Positions 9,705 through 19,346 of a DNA stretch of 64,000 nt are shown here, piece by piece. The stretch lies in contig NZ_JAKFIA010000001.1 in assembly GCF_022569295.1 (NCBI RefSeq), forward strand, positions 1,255,001-1,319,000. Direction: 5' to 3'. Both the position numbers and the translations under genes were made by a program. A model generated the notes under the pieces. It was not told the origin of the DNA. It made no database searches and saw only the letters and a program-made list of their open reading frames with translations. Position 1 is the first letter of the stretch. Each line of letters starts with the position of its first letter. This DNA comes from Pedomonas mirosovicensis. Its GTDB lineage: Bacteria > Pseudomonadota > Alphaproteobacteria > Sphingomonadales > Sphingomonadaceae.

Positions 9705-11525
9705 TTAAATTGAAACCATCTCAGCCGCCATGAGCCCGCGCAGGCTGTTGCCGAGGTAGAGGCGGCCGGTTTTCAGGTCTTCGGGCGTGAGAACCGCCTC
9801 GCGGGCGCGGCCTTGTTCGAGAAGTTCCTCGCGCAGCACGCCGGGCAGCAGGCCTGAGGCAAGGGGCGGGGTGAGAAGGAAGCCATCGCGCTCAAGGAAG
9901 ACGTTGGTGAAGGAGCCTTCGGTCACCTCGCCGCGCGTGTTCAGGAACAGCACGTCGAAGCAGCCGGTTTGGCTTGCCAATCTCTGGCGGGCGGCGTCCA
10001 GCATCCGGCGGTGGGTGGTCTTGTGCAGGCGGAAGGGATCATCCGGGTTCACCGCCACGTCGGCGAGCGCCACCTTGATCGGCTGGGCGGGGGCGGGCGG
10101 CAGGGGCGCAGCTTGCACCGCGCAGCCGCCAAAGCGGGCGGCCAGCAGGCGCACGCGGGTGGGCCCGGTGAAGTGCCGGGCGGCCTCTTCGAGCGCGGCG
10201 CGCCAGCCTGCGGTGTTGACGGCAAAGCCCCAGTAACGGGCGGAGCTTTCGAGGCGCAGGAGGTGCCGGTCGAGCCGCGCGTAGCCAGTATCCGAATGCC
10301 CAGTGCCGGGGTGCCAGGCGAGGGTTTCGATGAGGTCGAACGGCGGCTGGTCGGCGGCGAGAAAGCGGCCTTTCAGCAGGCACTCCTGCCATTCGGCGGC
10401 GGGCGCGCTGTCCGCAACAAAGCCGCTGCCAAGGCCGAGGCGGGCCTTGCTGGGGCCGGTCAGCAGAAGGGTGCGGATGGCAACGTTGAAGCAGGCATCG
10501 CCCGGCTTGCCGTTTTCACCGGGGGCGAGCCAGCCGATGCTGCCGGTGTAGACACCGCGTGGGAAAGGCTCCAGCTCACTGATGATCTCCATGGCGCGGA
10601 TCTTGGGCGCGCCGGTAATCGACCCGCAGGGGAAGAGGCGGCGGAGCACGTCGATGGCGTCCAGCCCTTCGGCCAGCTCGGCGGTGACGGTGGAGGTCAT
10701 CTGGTGGACCGTCGGGTAGGTCTCGACCGTGAACAGCGCGGGCACCCGGACCGAGCCGGGGGCGGCCACGCGGGAGAGATCGTTGCGTAGCAAATCGACG
10801 ATCATCAGGTTCTCGGCCCGGTTCTTCTCGTCGCCGGCAAGGGCGGCGGCGGCCGCTGCGTCTTCCGGGGCGGCGGGGCGGCGGGCGCTCGTGCCCTTCA
10901 TCGGCCGGGCGGTGAGGCGGCCATCCTCCAACGCGAAGAACAGCTCGGGCGAGAGGGAGAGGAGCCAGCGCCTGCCCGTCCACAGGCAGGCGGCGTGGCG
11001 CGGGCGCTGGGCCTCGCGCAGGCGGCGGTAGAGCCCGAGGGGCGAGCCCTCGAAGGCGTAGTCCGCCGGGAAGGTGAGGTTGATCTGGTAGACATCTCCC
11101 GCCGCGATGTAGTCGGCGACGCGCCGGGCGGCGTCGGTGTAGGCGGCCTCATCGACGCGTGGCACGGCGGGGGCAGACGGCGGGGCGGGGCGCTGGCCGC
11201 GCCACCAGGTTTCCGCCTCCAGCGGGTCGACGAGGCGGCACTCGCGGAACAGGCCGAACCACGCCAGCGGCTCGCCTTCCGGCGCGCGGAAGCGGGGGGC
11301 AAGGCGCGGCTCCAGCAGCATACCTGCCTCGTAAGCGAGCCAGCCGCCGACGTGCAGGCCTTCGTTCAGCGCGGCGCGCACGGCCTCCAGCGCGGGCTCA
11401 AGCTCGGCGGGGTGCCGGACGGCGATGGATTTTTCGAGGCGGGTGAGTAGGCGCGCGGGGCCAGCTTCGGGGCCACGGGCGTCCTCGAAAAGCGCGAACG
11501 GCTGAAGGGGTTCAAGCGGCAACAT
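9705..11525 (-). CDS. pabB: Fused aminodeoxychorismate synthase component I / 4-amino-4-deoxychorismate lyase
   Basis: Bifunctional folate-pathway enzyme turning chorismate into 4-aminobenzoate. The first 380 or so residues are PabB, chorismate-binding family: GDVYQINLTF, PMKGTSARR, ENLMIVDLLRNDLSR, the active-site block FPCGSITGAPKIRAMEII, and GVYTGSIGW. The last 200 or so are PabC, a PLP-dependent class IV aminotransferase fold: HKTTHRRMLDAAR with the expected Lys, NTRGEVTEGSFTNVFLE and LASGLLPGVLR. The start at 11525 (MLPLEPLQPF) is preferred to the upstream GTG because it begins the conserved region. The glutaminase subunit PabA is not seen in the window. Confidence 0.93.
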   Translation of the reverse strand: MLPLEPLQPFALFEDARGPEAGPARLLTRLEKSIAVRHPAELEPALEAVRAALNEGLHVGGWLAYEAGMLLEPRLAPRFRAPEGEPLAWFGLFRECRLVDPLEAETWWRGQRPAPPSAPAVPRVDEAAYTDAARRVADYIAAGDVYQINLTFPADYAFEGSPLGLYRRLREAQRPRHAACLWTGRRWLLSLSPELFFALEDGRLTARPMKGTSARRPAAPEDAAAAAALAGDEKNRAENLMIVDLLRNDLSRVAAPGSVRVPALFTVETYPTVHQMTSTVTAELAEGLDAIDVLRRLFPCGSITGAPKIRAMEIISELEPFPRGVYTGSIGWLAPGENGKPGDACFNVAIRTLLLTGPSKARLGLGSGFVADSAPAAEWQECLLKGRFLAADQPPFDLIETLAWHPGTGHSDTGYARLDRHLLRLESSARYWGFAVNTAGWRAALEEAARHFTGPTRVRLLAARFGGCAVQAAPLPPAPAQPIKVALADVAVNPDDPFRLHKTTHRRMLDAARQRLASQTGCFDVLFLNTRGEVTEGSFTNVFLERDGFLLTPPLASGLLPGVLREELLEQGRAREAVLTPEDLKTGRLYLGNSLRGLMAAEMVSI

Positions 11526-11598
11526 TTGGAAAAGGCCGATAGCCTGCCAGGACGGGCGGCGCAATGGGCGGGCCTTGAACGAGATGCCCTAAACGGAA

Positions 11599-11624
11599 AA
11601 GGGCGGCCCGAGGGCCGCCCTTCC
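11599..11624 (-). terminator. Intrinsic terminator of the small outer-membrane barrel gene
   Basis: The stem GGGCGGCCC/GGGCCGCCC reads on the minus strand into CTTTTCC. It lies just beyond the stop of the gene starting at 12124 and upstream of pabB on the same strand, insulating the two. Confidence 0.65.
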
Positions 11625-11647
11625 CGAAAGGCGTAAAGCCTGTCCGC

Positions 11648-12124
11648 TTAGAAGCGGAAGCCGATGCCGACCAGGGTCTGGTGCAGCTCAGCGCCGGCCT
11701 CGTAGTTCGAGTAGCGGTACTCGACGTTGCCGAACAGGTACTGGTTGAAGGCAACCTCAGCGCCCAGGCCCAGACGAACGCCGTCCAGCTCGACCGGGGT
11801 GTTCTCGATGCCCTGGTTGGTGTAGCCGACGAGGCCATAGACCATCGCCTGCTCAGCAACCTTAGTGCCGAGGCGAACGGTGGCGGACAGGTCGCGGCCG
11901 TAGGCGTCCTCGCCTTCCTGATACTCAACGGTGCCGCCGACGATCAGCTTGCCGAAAGCGTGGTCGTAGCCAGCGTTGAAGCCGTAGGTGAAGGTGTCAT
12001 CACCCAGGAAGTCGTTGTCGGCCAGGCCGATGTTGAAGCCAACGCGCGGGCCGGTGAAGTCGGCAGCGAAAGCCGGGGCGGAAACGGTCATCGCGAGCAG
12101 CGATGCAGCAAGAAGCTTCTTCAT
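11648..12124 (-). CDS. Small outer-membrane beta-barrel protein
   Basis: A secreted protein of 158 residues. The signal peptide is MKKLLAASLLAMTVSAPAFA with cleavage before ADF. The mature part is made of alternating amphipathic strands rich in Gly, Tyr and Phe (GFNIGLADND, TFTYGFNAGYDHAF, VEYRYSNYEAG) and ends in VGIGFRF with a C-terminal Phe, the usual signal for barrel insertion. It resembles the eight-stranded OmpA/OmpX-like porin family of alphaproteobacteria. The start is taken at the second Met (12124), which begins the signal peptide. Function is unknown. It is a single-gene unit with a terminator on its 3' side. Confidence 0.85.
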   Translation of the reverse strand: MKKLLAASLLAMTVSAPAFAADFTGPRVGFNIGLADNDFLGDDTFTYGFNAGYDHAFGKLIVGGTVEYQEGEDAYGRDLSATVRLGTKVAEQAMVYGLVGYTNQGIENTPVELDGVRLGLGAEVAFNQYLFGNVEYRYSNYEAGAELHQTLVGIGFRF

Positions 12125-12324
12125 GTGCAATTCCTTTACTCAAAACCCAATCGTTGCAGGGCCTTACAGGGGGAGGCCCCTATGGGGTGGCGCTTATGTG
12201 CTCCTGCCGTTACCGACGCGCAATGGGTTGCTGTTAACAAATATTAACTTCGCGGCATTGGTGTAACAAATATGCAACAATTGTGACTGAGGCGACGCAC
12301 CGGCCCGTGGCGGGGCAAAACAAA

Positions 12325-12353
12325 AGCCCCCGGAGCCGAGGGCTCCGGGGGCT
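12325..12353 (-). terminator. Intrinsic terminator of the S10 peptidase gene
   Basis: A perfect 13-bp stem (AGCCCCCGGAGCC/GGCTCCGGGGGCT) with a 3-base loop. On the minus strand it runs into TTTTGTTTTG. It lies 44 bases after the stop of the peptidase gene. Confidence 0.85.
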
Positions 12354-12396
12354 CTGAGCGCGCCGGGCTCAGATGAGCCCGACAGGCAGGACAGGC

Positions 12397-13932
12397 TTAC
12401 TTCTGACCCGCAACGACGAAGTTGCGGATGTCCTGCAGCAGCTTGTCGAACGACGGATGGTTCAGGTACATCATGTGACCGGCCGGGTAGTAGGTGTAGG
12501 ACACGCGCTCCTTCACCAGCCCGTTGCTGGCCAGGGTGTTCTCCGCCGCGAAGAACGGCGTCGCCAGGTCGTAGTAGCCGGTGGCCAGCATCACGCGCAG
12601 GTCCTTGTTCTCGCGCATGGCCTGACCGAGGCCCTCGGCCACGTTCACGTTGATGTAGCCGCCGCGCTTCTGGCCGACCCAATCCCAGTTGCGGCCCGGA
12701 TCGCTGGTCAGCACCTTGTACTCGCGGCCAAGGTCAACCTTCAGATCGGTCAGCACATACTGGTTGAACGCCGCCGTGTAGCTCGGCGCGATGGCGTAGC
12801 CGGACGGATCGTTGTCGAAGGTCTCACCCGCCTCGTCCAGATCCTTGCCGGTGTAGCGGGTGTCGAAACGCCCAACGGTGTAGCCCTCGTTGCGGCCGAA
12901 CTGCTTCATGAAGCGGAAGGCGTTGATGCGAAGGTTGGTCTGGTCGAGGTACTGCTCGGACAGGCCGGTCAGCTCGGACAGGGTCTTGCGGACCCGCGCC
13001 TTCTCTTCCGGCGTGATGCGGTCGCCCTTCAGCAGCGCCGGGGCGTATTCGTTGAGGGCGAACTCGCGGGCGCGCTGAACGTGCTGCTCCAGCGTCACGT
13101 CGGTCTTGCCGCGCAGGTGGTGATACCAGTGGGTGGCGGCATAGGTGGGCAGGAAGCCGATGTACGGCGTCTCGTTGCCGGTCTGGAACCGGGCGGTCGA
13201 GAAGTCGAGAATGGCCGAAATCAGCACGACGCCGTTCAGGCCATAGCCGTTGAAGCCGCCTTCCAGCACTTCAGCCAGCTTGGCGGCGCGGGTGGTGCCG
13301 TAGCTTTCGCCCATCACGTACTTGGGCGAGTTCCAGCGCTTGTGCTCGCTCGTCCACTGGCGGATGAACTTGGCAATGCTCTCGGCGTCCTGGTCGACGC
13401 CCCAGTAGTCCTTGTTCTCGCCCTTGCCGATCGCACGGCTGAAGCCGGTGCCGACGGGATCGATGAACACCAGGTCGGCGATGTCGAGCAGGGTCTTGTC
13501 GTTGTCGACGATGTTGTACGGCGGCGCGCCGTCATCCTTCGCGTCAGACGGCAGAACCAGGCGCTTCGGGCCGAACGCGCCCATGTGCAGCCACAGCGAG
13601 GCTGAACCCGGACCGCCGTTGAACAGGAAGATCACCGGACGGTGGGTGGTGTCCTTCACGCCCTCGCGGATGTAGGTGGTGGAGAAGATGGCCGCCCGCG
13701 GCTCGCCGTCCTCATCGCGCAGGTAGGTCTCGCCGGCGATCGCCTTGTAGCGGACTTCCTGACCGTTGAAGCGGCCGGTGTGCTCGGTCACGAACACCTT
13801 CGGTTCGGGAATCGCCTTGTCGGCGGCCTTGTCGGCCGAGCTTTCGGTCTTGGCCGGCGCCTTTTCGGCCGCAACGGCCGGCGTGGCCGCTGCCAGCAAG
13901 GCAAGGGCCAGGAGTGAGGCACGGTATTTCAT
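12397..13932 (-). CDS. Secreted serine carboxypeptidase-like protein (peptidase family S10)
   Basis: 511 residues with the signal peptide MKYRASLLALALLAAATPAVA and a Lys/Ala-rich spacer, hence periplasmic or secreted. The S10 fold markers are FLFNGGPGSASLWLHMG (oxyanion region), VGTGFSRA, the nucleophile motif GESYGTTRAAKLAEVL with catalytic Ser, then LATGYYDLATPFFA with the likely catalytic Asp and PAGHMMYLNHP with the catalytic His near the C-terminus. The triad therefore looks complete. It is divergent from an S9 peptidase across a 248-base region, and the pair suggests a periplasmic peptide-degrading module. Confidence 0.93.
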   Translation of the reverse strand: MKYRASLLALALLAAATPAVAAEKAPAKTESSADKAADKAIPEPKVFVTEHTGRFNGQEVRYKAIAGETYLRDEDGEPRAAIFSTTYIREGVKDTTHRPVIFLFNGGPGSASLWLHMGAFGPKRLVLPSDAKDDGAPPYNIVDNDKTLLDIADLVFIDPVGTGFSRAIGKGENKDYWGVDQDAESIAKFIRQWTSEHKRWNSPKYVMGESYGTTRAAKLAEVLEGGFNGYGLNGVVLISAILDFSTARFQTGNETPYIGFLPTYAATHWYHHLRGKTDVTLEQHVQRAREFALNEYAPALLKGDRITPEEKARVRKTLSELTGLSEQYLDQTNLRINAFRFMKQFGRNEGYTVGRFDTRYTGKDLDEAGETFDNDPSGYAIAPSYTAAFNQYVLTDLKVDLGREYKVLTSDPGRNWDWVGQKRGGYINVNVAEGLGQAMRENKDLRVMLATGYYDLATPFFAAENTLASNGLVKERVSYTYYPAGHMMYLNHPSFDKLLQDIRNFVVAGQK

Positions 13933-14180
13933 GATTTTACCCCCTGAATAACGCTTATGAACAATACAGTTCGTTTTTTATCGAACACGCGACACTAATG
14001 CCCCCGGAACGAGGGGGGCAACCCGCTTCCGAAACAACTCGTCGGACGAGACGGGGCGTTTGTCTCAACATTGGAAGGCGACAGAGCGAACCTGAAGCAT
14101 AAGTATTACATGCTGGGGCTCGTCTCGCCGAGTCGCGTGTCCCGGCGCTGTCTGGGGTTTTGACTGCTGGGGGTTTATTC

Positions 14181-16091
14181 ATGAAGCAATTGATTGTGGC
14201 GGCCGCCCTGATGTTGGCGGGCACCGCCAATGCCGCCGACTATCCGGCCAATGTGGTGGCCGATGGCCTGCCGCCGATTCCGGCCGAGCTGAAGGCCAAG
14301 ACCGGTTCCTACCTTGAATATCGCAGCGCCACCTTCCTCGGCTGGCATCCGGTGACGGGCGGCGCGCTGATTTCCACCCGCTTCGGCAACGTGCCGCACC
14401 TGCACGAGGTGAGCGCGCCCGGCGCGGCTCGCCACCAGATCACCTTCGGCGTCGAGCCGGTGGTGAATGCTTCCTACGCGCCCAAGGGCAACGGCATGAT
14501 GGTCTATGCCCAGGACCAGAAGGGCGACGAGTTCTACCAGCTCTATCGCCTCGATCCCGGTTCGGGCCAGGCGGTGCTGCTGACCGACGGCAAGAGCCGC
14601 AACATGAGCCCGACCTGGTTCAAGGACGGCTCCAAGCTGCTCTACACCTCCACCCGGCGCAACGGGCGGGACTCGGACATCTACGTGATGGACCCGCGCG
14701 ACCCGAAGACCGACCGGCTGGTGGCGCAGATCAATGGCGTCGGCTGGCAGCCGGTGGACGTGTCGGCCGATGGCAAGCAGGCGCTGGTGATGCGCTACGT
14801 TTCGGTGAACGAAAGCTCGCTGCACCTGCTCGATATCGCCACCGGCCAGATGCGCCAGATCACCCCGAAGGGGAAAGTCTCCTACGGCGAGGCTAGGTTC
14901 GCGCCTGACGGCACCATTTTCGTCACCACCGATGCGGGCGGCGAGTTCAAGACGCTCTCAACGCTCGACCCCAAGACCGGCAAGACCGCCCGCGTTTCGG
15001 CCAACGACAAGTGGGACGTGGAGGCGTTCGATATCGCGCCGGACGGCAGCTTCCTCGCCTATGTCATCAACGAGGCGGGCAGCAGCCGGCTGGTGATCCA
15101 TGACCTGAAGAAGCGCATCGCCCCGCGCTCGCCGCAGCTGCCCAAGGGCGTGATCTCCCACCTGGAGATTGCCGACACCGGCGCGGTGGGCTTCTCCTTC
15201 TCCTCGGCCCGCACGCCGGGCGACGTGTTCTCGGTGGACCCCAACACGCTTGCCGTGACGCGCTGGACCGAGAGCGAGACCGGCGGGGTGGACACGCAGA
15301 CCTTCGCCGAGCCGGAGCTGGTGGCGATCAAAAGCTTCGACGGGCTGGAAATCTCCGGCTTCCTCTACCGGCCGGATGCGAAAAAGTTCCCCGGCAAGCG
15401 GCCGATGATCATGCACATCCACGGCGGGCCGGAAGGCCAGCTGCGCCCCGAGTTCCAGGGCAACTACAACTATCTGGTCAGTGAGATGGGCATCGCCATG
15501 TTCTTCCCGAACGTGCGCGGCTCGGAAGGCTACGGCAAGACCTTCCTCACGCTCGACAACGGCTTCAAGCGCGAGGATTCGGTGAAGGACATCGGCGCCT
15601 TCCTCGACGCGCTGGCCAAGGACCCGATGCTCGATGCCAGCCGCTTCGGCGTGACGGGCCGCTCCTACGGCGGCTACATGACGCTGGCGACCCTGACCCA
15701 CTATTCCGACAAGCTGCGGGCAGGCCTCGAGGTGGTGGGCATCTCCCACTTCGTCACCTTCCTCAACAACACGCAAGCCTATCGCCGCGACCTGCGCCGC
15801 GTGGAATATGGCGACGAGCGCGACCCCAAGATGAAGGCGCACCTGGAGAAAATCTCCCCGCTCACCAACGTCAATAAAATCACCATTCCGCTGATGGTGG
15901 TGACCGGCGCGAACGATCCACGCGTGCCGGCCTCCGAAGCCGATCAGGTGGTGCAGGCCGTGCGCGCCAATGGCGGCGAGGCCTGGCACTTCCTCGCCAA
16001 GGACGAAGGCCACCAGTTCAAGAAAAAGGAAAACCTCGACGCCCAGTTCTGGGCCAGCCTGATGTTCTGGCAGAAATACCTGCTGGATTGA
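14181..16091 (+). CDS. Secreted prolyl-oligopeptidase-like peptidase (family S9)
   Basis: 636 residues with the signal peptide MKQLIVAAALMLAGTANA. The N-terminal two thirds form a beta-propeller of TolB/WD-like blades (GTIFVTTDAGGEFKTL, PDGSFLAYVINEAG). The C-terminal third is an alpha/beta hydrolase with HGGPEGQLRPEF, the nucleophile motif GRSYGGYMTL, TGANDPRVPASEADQ with the Asp and KDEGHQF with the His. This is the arrangement of acylaminoacyl- or dipeptidyl-peptidases of family S9. It probably works in the periplasm. The start at 14181 begins the signal peptide; the intergenic repeat begins immediately after the stop. Confidence 0.93.
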   Translation: MKQLIVAAALMLAGTANAADYPANVVADGLPPIPAELKAKTGSYLEYRSATFLGWHPVTGGALISTRFGNVPHLHEVSAPGAARHQITFGVEPVVNASYAPKGNGMMVYAQDQKGDEFYQLYRLDPGSGQAVLLTDGKSRNMSPTWFKDGSKLLYTSTRRNGRDSDIYVMDPRDPKTDRLVAQINGVGWQPVDVSADGKQALVMRYVSVNESSLHLLDIATGQMRQITPKGKVSYGEARFAPDGTIFVTTDAGGEFKTLSTLDPKTGKTARVSANDKWDVEAFDIAPDGSFLAYVINEAGSSRLVIHDLKKRIAPRSPQLPKGVISHLEIADTGAVGFSFSSARTPGDVFSVDPNTLAVTRWTESETGGVDTQTFAEPELVAIKSFDGLEISGFLYRPDAKKFPGKRPMIMHIHGGPEGQLRPEFQGNYNYLVSEMGIAMFFPNVRGSEGYGKTFLTLDNGFKREDSVKDIGAFLDALAKDPMLDASRFGVTGRSYGGYMTLATLTHYSDKLRAGLEVVGISHFVTFLNNTQAYRRDLRRVEYGDERDPKMKAHLEKISPLTNVNKITIPLMVVTGANDPRVPASEADQVVQAVRANGGEAWHFLAKDEGHQFKKKENLDAQFWASLMFWQKYLLD

Positions 16092-16478
16092 TAAAGGGGG
16101 GATTTTTCCAGGGTTTTGCAGGAGGGGCCCGTGCGCGGAGGCGCACAAAAAAACCGGCCCCCTCCTGCACCTCCCAGTCGATTCAAAGGGCCGTGTCCTT
16201 CATAGAGGGCGCGGCCCTTTTTCTTTGGCCGACATCAAACGGTGCGTCTGTTCCTTAAAATCATTCAATATAACATCAGGTGATTGTGAATGGGGCGTGC
16301 GGTTGCCGCCGGGGGCGACCCATTCAACCCCTTGCCGGACGGGCTGGGCGGTGGATGCCGGACGCGGCCCTTTGAACCTTCTCATTAGGTGCCACGGCAG
16401 CCCCGGAGTCGGCTCGAAAAAGGCAGGGGTGCAGGGGGGTGAGGCCCCCTGCGAGAAAAGACAACCTGTCAAAACCCG
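16092..16478. repeat. Hairpin-ended intergenic repeat, copy 2
   Basis: About 390 bases between the S9 peptidase and the metallo-hydrolase. The left end has a long compound hairpin, GCAGGAGGGG pairing with CCCCTCCTGC around an inner hairpin GTGCGCGGAGGCGCAC. The right end has GCAGGGGG/CCCCCTGC. The internal motif TTCCTTAAAATCATTCAA lies at 16251-16268. No gene is seen in this stretch. Confidence 0.72.
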
Positions 16479-16529
16479 AAGGTCGGGGGGGCGTTGACAG
16501 AGGCACCGGGCGAGGGCACCTGTTGGGCC

Positions 16530-17219
16530 ATGAGTACGCAAGCCACCTCGACGCCCCAGCCGCCCCTTCAGGTGACGATCATTCCGGTCACGCCATTCCA
16601 GCAGAATTGCAGCCTGGTGTGGGACACCCGGACCATGCGCGGCGCTTTTATCGATGCGGGCGGGGATATCGACCAGCTCACGGCGGCGGCGAAGCAGCAT
16701 GGCGTGACGATCGAGAAGCTGCTGGTGACGCACGGGCATCTCGACCACTGCGGGGCAACGGCCGAGCTGGCGGAGAAGCTGGGCGTGCCGATCGAGGGGC
16801 CGCACGAGGACGACAAGTTCTGGATCGACGGGCTGGAGCAACAGGCCAAGGCCTATGGCTTTCCGCCCGCGCGCAGCTTCGTGCCGGACCGCTGGCTGAA
16901 GGACGGCGATACGGTAACCGTGGGCGCGCAGACCTTTCAGGTGCGCCACTGCCCCGGCCACACGCCGGGCCATGTGATTTTCTACCACGAAGGGGTGAAG
17001 CTGGCGTTCGTGGGGGATGTGCTGTTTCAGGGCTCCATCGGCCGCACGGATTTCCCGAAGGGCAACCTTGAGGACCTGCTGAACGCCATCACGACCCGGC
17101 TGTGGCCGCTGGGGGACGAGGTGCATTTCGTGCCCGGCCATGGCCCCATGTCCACCTTTGGGCAGGAGCGGCGGACCAACCCGTTCGTCAGCGACAGCGC
17201 GCTGCGGGCGAGACGTTAG
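16530..17219 (+). CDS. Metallo-beta-lactamase-fold hydrolase (YcbL/glyoxalase II-like)
   Basis: Cytosolic metal-dependent hydrolase of 229 residues. The zinc-binding signature THGHLDHCGA is present, with later ligands in CPGHTPGHVIFY, FVGDVLFQGSIGRTDFP and VPGHGPMSTFGQE. This block order matches single-domain glyoxalase II-like proteins of the YcbL type, acting on thioesters such as S-lactoylglutathione, although the true substrate cannot be fixed by sequence. The ATG at 16530 (MSTQATSTPQ) is chosen over an upstream start at 16494 because the family's first strand follows soon after. Confidence 0.88.
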   Translation: MSTQATSTPQPPLQVTIIPVTPFQQNCSLVWDTRTMRGAFIDAGGDIDQLTAAAKQHGVTIEKLLVTHGHLDHCGATAELAEKLGVPIEGPHEDDKFWIDGLEQQAKAYGFPPARSFVPDRWLKDGDTVTVGAQTFQVRHCPGHTPGHVIFYHEGVKLAFVGDVLFQGSIGRTDFPKGNLEDLLNAITTRLWPLGDEVHFVPGHGPMSTFGQERRTNPFVSDSALRARR

Positions 17220-17317
17220 GTTTCAGGGCATAAGGCCCGCCGGGGCTGGCAGAGGCTGAACCTTGGGGGCGGCTCAACTGTTCTTCCAGCTGGACCGTAT
17301 GGAAGAAGGCCCTGCCC

Positions 17318-17497
17318 ATGCCCCTGCTGCTGTTTCTCGTCCTGGTGGCGCTCATTGCCACTTTCGGCTTCTGGGATACGCTGGCCGCCATTCTTGGCGG
17401 CGTGGCGGTGGTGCTGCTGATCGCGCTGGTTCTGGCCGTGATCGCCGCCTTTGTCGGCTGGCGGATGTGGAAGCGGTTTGTGCGGCGCTACCGGTGA
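17318..17497 (+). CDS. Small membrane protein, 59 residues
   Basis: Reads MPLLLFLVLVALIATFGF and continues with a second hydrophobic stretch (ILGGVAVVLLIALVLAVIAAFVG) and a basic C-terminal tail, WKRFVRRYR. This gives two adjacent transmembrane helices with the positive end probably in the cytoplasm. It begins about 100 bases after the hydrolase gene on the same strand. No named family was recognised, though small proteins of this shape are widespread. Confidence 0.6.
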   Translation: MPLLLFLVLVALIATFGFWDTLAAILGGVAVVLLIALVLAVIAAFVGWRMWKRFVRRYR

Positions 17498-17537
17498 CGG
17501 GCCGGCAGAGCCTTATCTAGCCTGCCCGCAAGCCGCC

Positions 17538-17912
17538 TCAGAGCACCAGCACGGGGAAGGGCAACACCCTGCCGACCGTGCGCGCCGCCAACTGGAGCAG
17601 CCGGTCGGTGAGCGACAGGCGGCAGACAGGGGCATCGCCGGAAGCCGCGCTGCCAGGCTCGGCCTGGGGCAGGACCGAGAGAAGCTGGTCGCCCACCCGC
17701 AAGGCTGGCGGAGCGGAGGCGGAGAGCCTTGCCTGCGCCGGGGTTGCCGATGCGGGCTCCGCTGCGGGCGGGACCACGGGGGCTCCGAGGGCGGGCGTGG
17801 CGGCCATGAGGGCGCAGGCCAGGGCGAGCGTGCCCGCCCGCCCGGCACGAAAGAACCCGCGGGACTGCGATGAACCCCTGTTCCCGATAGCCGCTTGTAT
17901 CATCTCGCGCAT
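17538..17912 (-). CDS. Hypothetical secreted protein
   Basis: A possible 124-residue protein. Its N-terminal third has a basic stretch (FFRAGRAG) followed by a hydrophobic segment ending in ATPALGA, which looks like a signal peptide. The rest is rich in Ala, Pro and Leu with no recognised domain. It converges on the small membrane protein gene. Support is weak: Ala-rich frames arise by chance in such GC-rich DNA. The signal-peptide shape is the main reason for listing it. Confidence 0.4.
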   Translation of the reverse strand: MREMIQAAIGNRGSSQSRGFFRAGRAGTLALACALMAATPALGAPVVPPAAEPASATPAQARLSASAPPALRVGDQLLSVLPQAEPGSAASGDAPVCRLSLTDRLLQLAARTVGRVLPFPVLVL

Positions 17913-19346
17913 GACGCGCCGCCTCCCTCATCCCTGGTTTGCCGGCGTTCTTCCGGGCGTCTTCTTTCTGCTGGCGCAATGAATAGGCCGGTGCCGGAGG
18001 GCCAGCCAGTGCCCGCGCGCCCGCCCGTGGGCTTTGCGCGGCAGAAGCAACGGCCCGCCGCGGGGAAGAGGACACAGGCTGTAATGCTTACAAATCAAGC
18101 CACTGCAACAGAACAGGGGAGGCGGCAACGAGGAGGAGCGACGGCGGTTCGCAAACCCTGGGCTGCCCGGATATTCGACCATGCGGGCATTGCCCCGCAT
18201 GGAGGTTTTTCGCATGATGAAACCGAGCCGCACGGTTGCGGTTCCCCGCAAGTCCTCCAGAGTTTCGCAGGCAGGATTTCGCAGGCAAGGTCTCACAGGC
18301 GGGCTTTTGAAGGTGGCGCGGATTCCGAATTGTTTCTGCAAGCCAGGCGCGCGCTTTTGCATGCTGTCGGTTTGGCCAAGCCGGGGATAGCGCAGCACTT
18401 CGGGCCGGCGGATTTTAGGCCAGTGGGTTCTAAGCCAGTGGGTTCTGGGCGAGTGGGTTCTGGCCAGCTTTCAGGGGGTCCAGGGGCGGGGCACCTGGCG
18501 CGTTATGTTCCGTCATGGCTGGCGGCGCGGGTTGGAGTGCGCGCACTCTGCGTATCTTTGCCGGGCTGCTGCGAACCTTAGTCCGCGTTCCTTCTGGTTG
18601 GCCCGCGTTCTCCCTTGCGGGGCCAGGTTGCGTCCCCTGGTTTTCAGAGTCTGTCAGCGCAGGGTGTTCTGGATACGGGGCTTTTTGAGTAACGGCCGCC
18701 TGATTCAGGAGCTGCCTGAATCAAGAAGCTACCTGACTCAGGAGCTGCTGTCTCAAGAGGCTCTGTTTCAGGTGGCTCTGTCTCAGGAGACTTTGCCTTG
18801 AGAGGCTTTGCCTCAAGGGCTCTCACTCGGGGCATGATCTGACCCCCAGTTCGGGCTGCCGGCGTTTCCTCTTTGCGCCAGGCATGCCTGCAGGTTGGCG
18901 TACCTCCCAAGCGGCGTTCTTGTCGATCTGGTTCCTCCCCCGGCCGCCCTTGCCAGGTCAGCTTTCAGGCGGACTGCCTGAAATGGCAGGGGCGGCAGGC
19001 GGAACCCGGAGCGCCAGGCATCAAGTCCAGACATCAAATCCGGGTATCAAATCCGGGCAGCAGGCCACAGGATCAAAACCGCAGGGCCAGGCCAGAGGAG
19101 AGATCACCGAAGGGATACAGGCCGCACAAGGGTATTGCGGCGCGACCTAAGGAAATCGAAGTCGAAGGAGAGAAGGGAAAGCCCGGCGAGGGCGAGAAAG
19201 GGCAACACTGAAAAGGATCAGCCGGGCAGGCCGGTGCGGCGCTTCCGAGCGGGACGCGCGCTATGGATGACGAAATGTCCCCCGGCAGGAGGGCAGGTGA
19301 CGGGAGACAGAGCTGGCCGGGGCAACACGCTGTACCAGCGGGCGAG
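17913..19346. other. Gene-poor region with degenerate 15-bp tandem repeats
   Basis: No credible coding region was found in about 1.4 kb. It holds several short arrays with a period near 15 bases: three units around GCCAGTGGGTTCTGG near 18419-18465; about eight units of the type TCAGGAGCTGCTGTC or TCAAGAGGCTCTGTT near 18705-18815; and three units around ATCAAATCCGGG near 19030-19070. A repetitive stretch around TTTCGCAGGCA near 18260-18300 has the same flavour. The region lies beside the regulatory end of the phage-like cluster. Confidence 0.6.
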
